Below, piece after piece: positions 5,950-8,613 of a DNA stretch of 8,613 nt. Under the pieces are notes generated by a model. That model was not told where the DNA came from, did not search any database, and was given only the letters and a program-made list of their open reading frames with translations. The translations under genes and the position numbers were made by a program. The DNA is from an uncultured Clostridia bacterium (lineage in GTDB: Bacteria; Bacillota; Clostridia; Oscillospirales; Acutalibacteraceae). The first letter of the stretch is position 1; each line of letters opens with the position of its first letter. The DNA lies in the NCBI GenBank assembly GCA_947624755.1, contig CANQLQ010000069.1, positions 1-8,613 on the forward strand. Direction: 5' to 3'.

Positions 5950-7044
5950 TCAGACATTGAAAAGGAAGTGTACAATATCTCCGTCTTTCATAACGTATTC
6001 TTTACCTTCCGAACGTATAAGACCCTTATCTCTTGCCGCCGCAAGAGAGCCGCACTGCATAAGGTTTTCAAAGCTTATGACCTCTGCACGGATAAAGCCG
6101 CGTTCAAAGTCGGAATGGATTTTACCTGCTGCCTGAGGAGCCTTTGTGCCTTCTTTAATTGTCCAAGCACGAACTTCCGGAGCGCCTGCCGTAAGATATG
6201 AAATAAGTCCGAGCAAGTGATAGCTTCTTTGGATAAGAAGGTCGAGACCGCCTTGTTCAATACCGAGGTCGGCGAGGAACATTTCTTTGTCCTCTTTTGA
6301 AAGGGACGAAATTTCAGCTTCAAGACCTGCACAGATAGGAAGAACTTCGCTGTTTTCTTCTTTTGCGATTTCAATAACGGCCTGATAGTGGGGATTCTTT
6401 TCAATACCGACTGTAAAGTCTTCTTCGCTCATATTGCAGGCATAAATTACGGGCTTGCTCGTAAGAAGGGCGGATTCGTCAAGAATGGCCTTTTCGGTTT
6501 CGTTGCATTCAACGCTTCTTGCCGGTTTTTCATTTTCAAGAGCTTCTTTAACACGATTTAAAAATTCAACCCCTGCCGCAAGACTTTTGTCGCCTTTCAT
6601 TGCTTTTGAAGTTCTGTCAATTCTTCTTTCTACCATTTCAAGGTCGGAAAGAATAAGCTCAAGGTTGATAGTTTCAATATCTCTTTTTGCATTTACACTT
6701 CCTTCAACGTGAATGATATCATCATTTTCAAAGCAGCGTACAACATGAATTACTGCATCGACCTCACGAATGTGTGAAAGGAACTTATTGCCGAGTCCTT
6801 CGCCTTTTGAAGCGCCTTTTACAAGACCGGCGATATCAACAAATTCAATTGTTGCCGGGGTGACCTTGGCAGGGTTATACATTTCTTTCAAAGCGTCGAT
6901 TCTTTTGTCGGGAACGGCAACAACGCCGACATTAGGTTCAATTGTGCAAAAAGCATAGTTAGCTGACTGCGCACCTGCATTTGTTATAGCATTGAAAAGG
7001 GTGCTTTTGCCGACGTTAGGCAAACCAACGATTCCTAATTTCAT
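5950..7044 (-). CDS. ychF: YchF/OLA1-type redox-responsive P-loop ATPase
   Basis: At 364 residues this is a full-length YchF, a universally conserved OBG-family nucleotide hydrolase that binds ribosomes and prefers ATP over GTP. The P-loop GLPNVGKST is at 7-15, the G3 motif DIAG at 70-73, and G4 is NMSE at 204-207 instead of NKxD, the family change linked to ATP preference. The central helical coiled region is about 120-180 and the C-terminal TGS domain is about 280-363, ending KDGDIVHFLFNV as usual. The protein is cytoplasmic. The ATG at 7044 has AAGGAG about 12 nt upstream, slightly long spacing. An integrative element begins within about 50-130 bp upstream, so the native promoter may have been displaced; a weak TTGAGG-N17-TAAATA on the minus strand (-35 at 7085-7090) is the only candidate seen. 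Confidence 0.97.
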   Translation of the reverse strand: MKLGIVGLPNVGKSTLFNAITNAGAQSANYAFCTIEPNVGVVAVPDKRIDALKEMYNPAKVTPATIEFVDIAGLVKGASKGEGLGNKFLSHIREVDAVIHVVRCFENDDIIHVEGSVNAKRDIETINLELILSDLEMVERRIDRTSKAMKGDKSLAAGVEFLNRVKEALENEKPARSVECNETEKAILDESALLTSKPVIYACNMSEEDFTVGIEKNPHYQAVIEIAKEENSEVLPICAGLEAEISSLSKEDKEMFLADLGIEQGGLDLLIQRSYHLLGLISYLTAGAPEVRAWTIKEGTKAPQAAGKIHSDFERGFIRAEVISFENLMQCGSLAAARDKGLIRSEGKEYVMKDGDIVHFLFNV

Positions 7045-7089
7045 TTTTATCTACATCTCCTTATTTATCAAGGTTTTTTCGGGGCCTCA

Positions 7090-7119
7090 AAATGGTTTTA
7101 CGCCATTTCTACGCCATTT
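7090..7119. repeat. Tandem TACGCCATTT repeats and inverted AAATGG/CCATTT: candidate attL region
   Basis: TACGCCATTT occurs at 7099-7108 and again at 7110-7119, an 11-bp period or about one helical turn. Overlapping the first copy, AAATGG (7090-7095) and CCATTT (7103-7108) form an inverted repeat around a 7-bp spacer, which is the layout of a tyrosine-recombinase core site. Which of the two readings (arm sites or core site) is right cannot be decided here. Confidence 0.45.
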
Positions 7120-7126
7120 TGTTTAG

Positions 7127-7161
7127 AACAGGGGCAGTTTATGGGCACCTCTGCCCCTGTT
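7127..7161 (-). terminator. Hairpin after the integrase gene, probable terminator
   Basis: A perfect 11-bp GC-rich stem (AACAGGGGCAG at 7127-7137 with its complement at 7151-7161) and a 13-nt loop begin 10 bp after the integrase stop codon on the minus strand. The following minus-strand sequence (CTAAACAAAAT) is not a T run, so intrinsic termination may be weak and some read-through toward ychF is possible. Confidence 0.5.
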
Positions 7162-7171
7162 GTACTGCTTG

Positions 7172-8359
7172 CTACGGCATGATTACGCCATTTACTTCAA
7201 ACTGCTGTACCGCCTTGCTCAATGAATCATCTGTCACATGAACATAGGTGTCCATCGTTGTTTGAATGCTGGCGTGTCCCAACAGCTTTTGTAAAACTTT
7301 CGGCGGCATTCCGCTTTCAATCGCTCTTGTTGCGTATGTATGTCGTAGAGTGTGCATACAAAACGGGGGTATGCCTGCTACATCACACAACTTGTAGAGG
7401 TGAGTGTCATAAGAGCTGTTCTTGGTTGGCATACCCGTTCGGAAATTGATGAACACCAAATCCCGCATATCAAGGCTTGCCGTCTGCCCTGTATGCCTGT
7501 CTGTATAGGTTAACACCTGTTCCAAGTCCTTTGACATCTTCTGCGATTTTCGCAGTTCCCGCAACTCCAGAAGCAGGTTGTACGCCCGGTTCGTCAGAGG
7601 AATGGTTCTGTAACTGCTCTGTGTCTTGGGTGGGCCGGCACGCCACACTTGCTGCTTATGCCGAAACTCAAGAGCCTTGTTCACGGTTAGGGTTTTGTTT
7701 ACCATGTCTACTGCATCCCATGTAAGACCGATCATTTCCCCTGTCCGTAGACCCGTTTCCAGAATCAAAGCATACTGATAATAGTTGTGTGAAGTCTTCG
7801 CCACTTCAAGGAATTTTCGTTGTTCCTCTATGCTCAACACTCTATGGTCACTCGCTGCCTTAACGGGCTTTGTGTACCGCACTCCGTCCATTGGGTGTTT
7901 AGATATAACATCGTTCATCACCGCCGCACGGAACATAGTACCCATGGCAATGTATGTCTGACGAATCGTAGACCCGGCATAGACAGCCATCATATTATTG
8001 AGAATCATCTTGCAGTGCATTGGCTTCACATCGGACATACACATCTTGCCAATGGTCGGCTTTACATTTTTCTCGTACCGTTCCTTGTAGTTCCTCCGGG
8101 TATTCGGAGAGAGGTCAACAATCAGATTGTCATACCAATAATTGAACCATGTATCTACCGTCACAGTAGAGGTGATGCCTGTCGTGCCGTGCGTGTCCTC
8201 ATACCTTGAATCCGCCAGCCAGTTGCGGGCTTCCGGCAGAGTATCAAAATACTTTTCCAGCCGCTTGCCGTTCTTAGTCACATACCGGGCGGAGTATTTT
8301 TTGTCCTTGCGCTGGGATAGTCCCTTTCCAAGTTCCCGCCCTTTTAAGTCTTTCGCCAT
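7172..8359 (-). CDS. int: Tyrosine recombinase / integrase of a Tn916/Tn1549-like element
   Basis: The 395-residue product inserts and excises the element by site-specific strand exchange. An N-terminal arm-binding domain (Tn916 Int-like; GRELGKGLSQRKDKKYSARY) is followed by a SAM-like core-binding domain (about 65-160) and the catalytic domain. All catalytic residues are present; counted from this start they are Arg205 (TGLRTGE), Lys245 (PPKTQ), His336 and Arg339 (HTLRH), His362 (LLGHAS) and nucleophile Tyr372 (DTYVHV). The ATG at 8359 is chosen because AAAGGAG lies 7-8 nt upstream; an in-frame ATG at 8440 would add 27 residues but lies within the promoter and has no ribosome binding site. 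The gene has its own promoter and follows xis. Confidence 0.95.
   Translation of the reverse strand: MAKDLKGRELGKGLSQRKDKKYSARYVTKNGKRLEKYFDTLPEARNWLADSRYEDTHGTTGITSTVTVDTWFNYWYDNLIVDLSPNTRRNYKERYEKNVKPTIGKMCMSDVKPMHCKMILNNMMAVYAGSTIRQTYIAMGTMFRAAVMNDVISKHPMDGVRYTKPVKAASDHRVLSIEEQRKFLEVAKTSHNYYQYALILETGLRTGEMIGLTWDAVDMVNKTLTVNKALEFRHKQQVWRAGPPKTQSSYRTIPLTNRAYNLLLELRELRKSQKMSKDLEQVLTYTDRHTGQTASLDMRDLVFINFRTGMPTKNSSYDTHLYKLCDVAGIPPFCMHTLRHTYATRAIESGMPPKVLQKLLGHASIQTTMDTYVHVTDDSLSKAVQQFEVNGVIMP
7184..7193. repeat. Third TACGCCATTT copy, inside the 3' end of int
   Basis: TACGCCATTT recurs within the last codons of the integrase gene, encoding part of its C-terminal VNGVIMP on the opposite strand. 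With the two copies at 7099-7119 this makes three direct repeats within 95 bp at the element end, consistent with arm-type sites for the integrase N-terminal domain. Confidence 0.45.
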
Positions 8360-8398
8360 ACTGGGCTCCTTTCTCAGAAGAAGAGAGAAAAGAGCGCA

Positions 8399-8440
8399 AT
8401 ATACCTTGTACAGTATATCACAAGCGCCCTTTTCTCGCAA
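8399..8440 (-). promoter_or_regulatory. Promoter of int with an overlapping dyad (possible operator)
   Basis: On the minus strand TTGCGA (8435-8440) and TATACT (8412-8417) are exactly 17 bp apart, giving a start near 8405 and a leader of about 45 nt. The inverted repeat ATATAC (8399-8404) / GTATAT (8413-8418) spans the -10 and start region, where a repressor could block transcription. It lets int be expressed apart from xis. Confidence 0.65.
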
Positions 8441-8446
8441 TAGTTC

Positions 8447-8458
8447 TACGCCAATTTT
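8447..8458. repeat. TACGCCAATTTT, variant of the end repeat, between int and xis
   Basis: This differs from the TACGCCATTT copies near the element end by one extra A and is in the same orientation. It lies just upstream of the int -35 box. It could be a fourth integrase arm site or a coincidence. Confidence 0.3.
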
Positions 8459-8493
8459 ATGAGTAGTAGTCCCGAACGAAATGGACCATGACC

Positions 8494-8613
8494 TCAGATA
8501 ACCAACTGCTCGCTGATAAATTTCTCGAACTCCTTGCGCTTCACCAGCTTCTTTGTGCCAACGTAAAGCACGAAAGGACAGTTTGGACTGCGGAGCATAC
8601 TGTCGATCTTGTT
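8494..8613 (-). CDS. xis: Excisionase, C-terminal part (5' end outside the window)
   Basis: The last 39 codons and a TGA stop of an open frame enter from the right edge. The visible peptide has an NKIDSMLRSP recognition-helix-like stretch, FVLYVGTKKLVKR and a KRKEFEKFI ending. This closely parallels the C-terminus of Tn916 Xis (ENKLRRLA ... QIKRKQFEKII), a small winged-helix DNA-bending protein that directs the integrase toward excision. It lies on the int strand with 134 bp to the int start, the usual xis-int order. Full length is expected to be about 65-70 residues. The identification rests on this short C-terminal match plus position. Confidence 0.8.
   Translation of the reverse strand, partial: NKIDSMLRSPNCPFVLYVGTKKLVKRKEFEKFISEQLVI

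Larger units (their letters stand above)
7085..8613. mobile_element. Left end of an integrative (conjugative or mobilizable) element, continues beyond the window
   Basis: A tyrosine integrase gene with an excisionase gene directly upstream on the same strand is the standard recombination module at one end of Tn916/Tn1549-type elements. The int stop codon faces the chromosomal ychF gene, and the codon use and base composition of this stretch look richer in G+C than the ychF side. The boundary is not fixed: it lies between ychF (ends at 7044) and the int stop at 7172, most likely near the repeats at 7090-7119. The start given is an estimate. Transfer or cargo genes would be to the right of the window. 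Confidence 0.75.

Noticed and set aside
8360..8440. Upstream ATG giving a 27-residue longer integrase
   Set aside because: It has no ribosome binding site, would place the start inside the -35 box, and the added residues are unlike integrase N-termini; the ATG at 8359 has AAAGGAG.

Overview
The window looks like the chromosome of a low-to-moderate GC Gram-positive anaerobe, most likely a gut or rumen member of the Clostridia (Ruminococcaceae/Oscillospiraceae type). The grounds are AT-rich intergenic DNA, strong AGGAGG-type ribosome binding sites, sigma-A-like promoters, a secreted GH43 glycosidase, and a Tn916/Tn1549-type integrase-excisionase pair. The assignment is an inference from gene content, not from a marker gene.

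Left region (1-5830) is chromosomal and holds five genes: a RimJ/RimL-type acetyltransferase (407-958, -), a large membrane-anchored or secreted GH43 glycosidase (1153-3111, -), a cytoplasmic SGNH esterase (3453-4109, +) tightly coupled to a maltose/galactoside-type O-acetyltransferase (4123-4731, + with a TTG start), and an AIM24-family protein (5090-5779, +). A family of non-coding, palindromic, MITE-like repeats occupies most of the intergenic DNA here except the 13 bp within the SGNH/acetyltransferase pair. There are three complete copies (972-1138, 3273-3439, 4758-5037), one cut by the window edge (1-229), and solo or broken ends (286-315, 5780-5841). Their terminal inverted repeats (roughly RGGAAnCnCTGATTAA) are bounded by TA, as for Tc1/mariner-IS630 non-autonomous elements. 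Two copies end exactly 12 nt before a start codon, at the TA of a TAAGG(A/G)G Shine-Dalgarno sequence. The two long copies share a GC hairpin with a compensatory base-pair swap.

Middle (5950-7044, -) is the housekeeping ATPase/GTPase-fold gene ychF, with its own terminator.

Right region (about 7085-8613) is the left end of an integrative element that continues past the window. It has a tyrosine integrase (7172-8359, -) with all catalytic residues and its own promoter, and the 3' end of an excisionase gene (8494-8613, -). TACGCCATTT-like repeats near the left end and between int and xis could be integrase arm sites. The element lies immediately upstream of ychF.

Functionally, the GH43 enzyme, esterase and O-acetyltransferase are compatible with handling (acetylated) plant polysaccharide fragments, but they are not one operon. 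The most unusual content is the repeat family and its placement relative to translation and transcription signals, followed by the unassigned attachment site of the integrative element.
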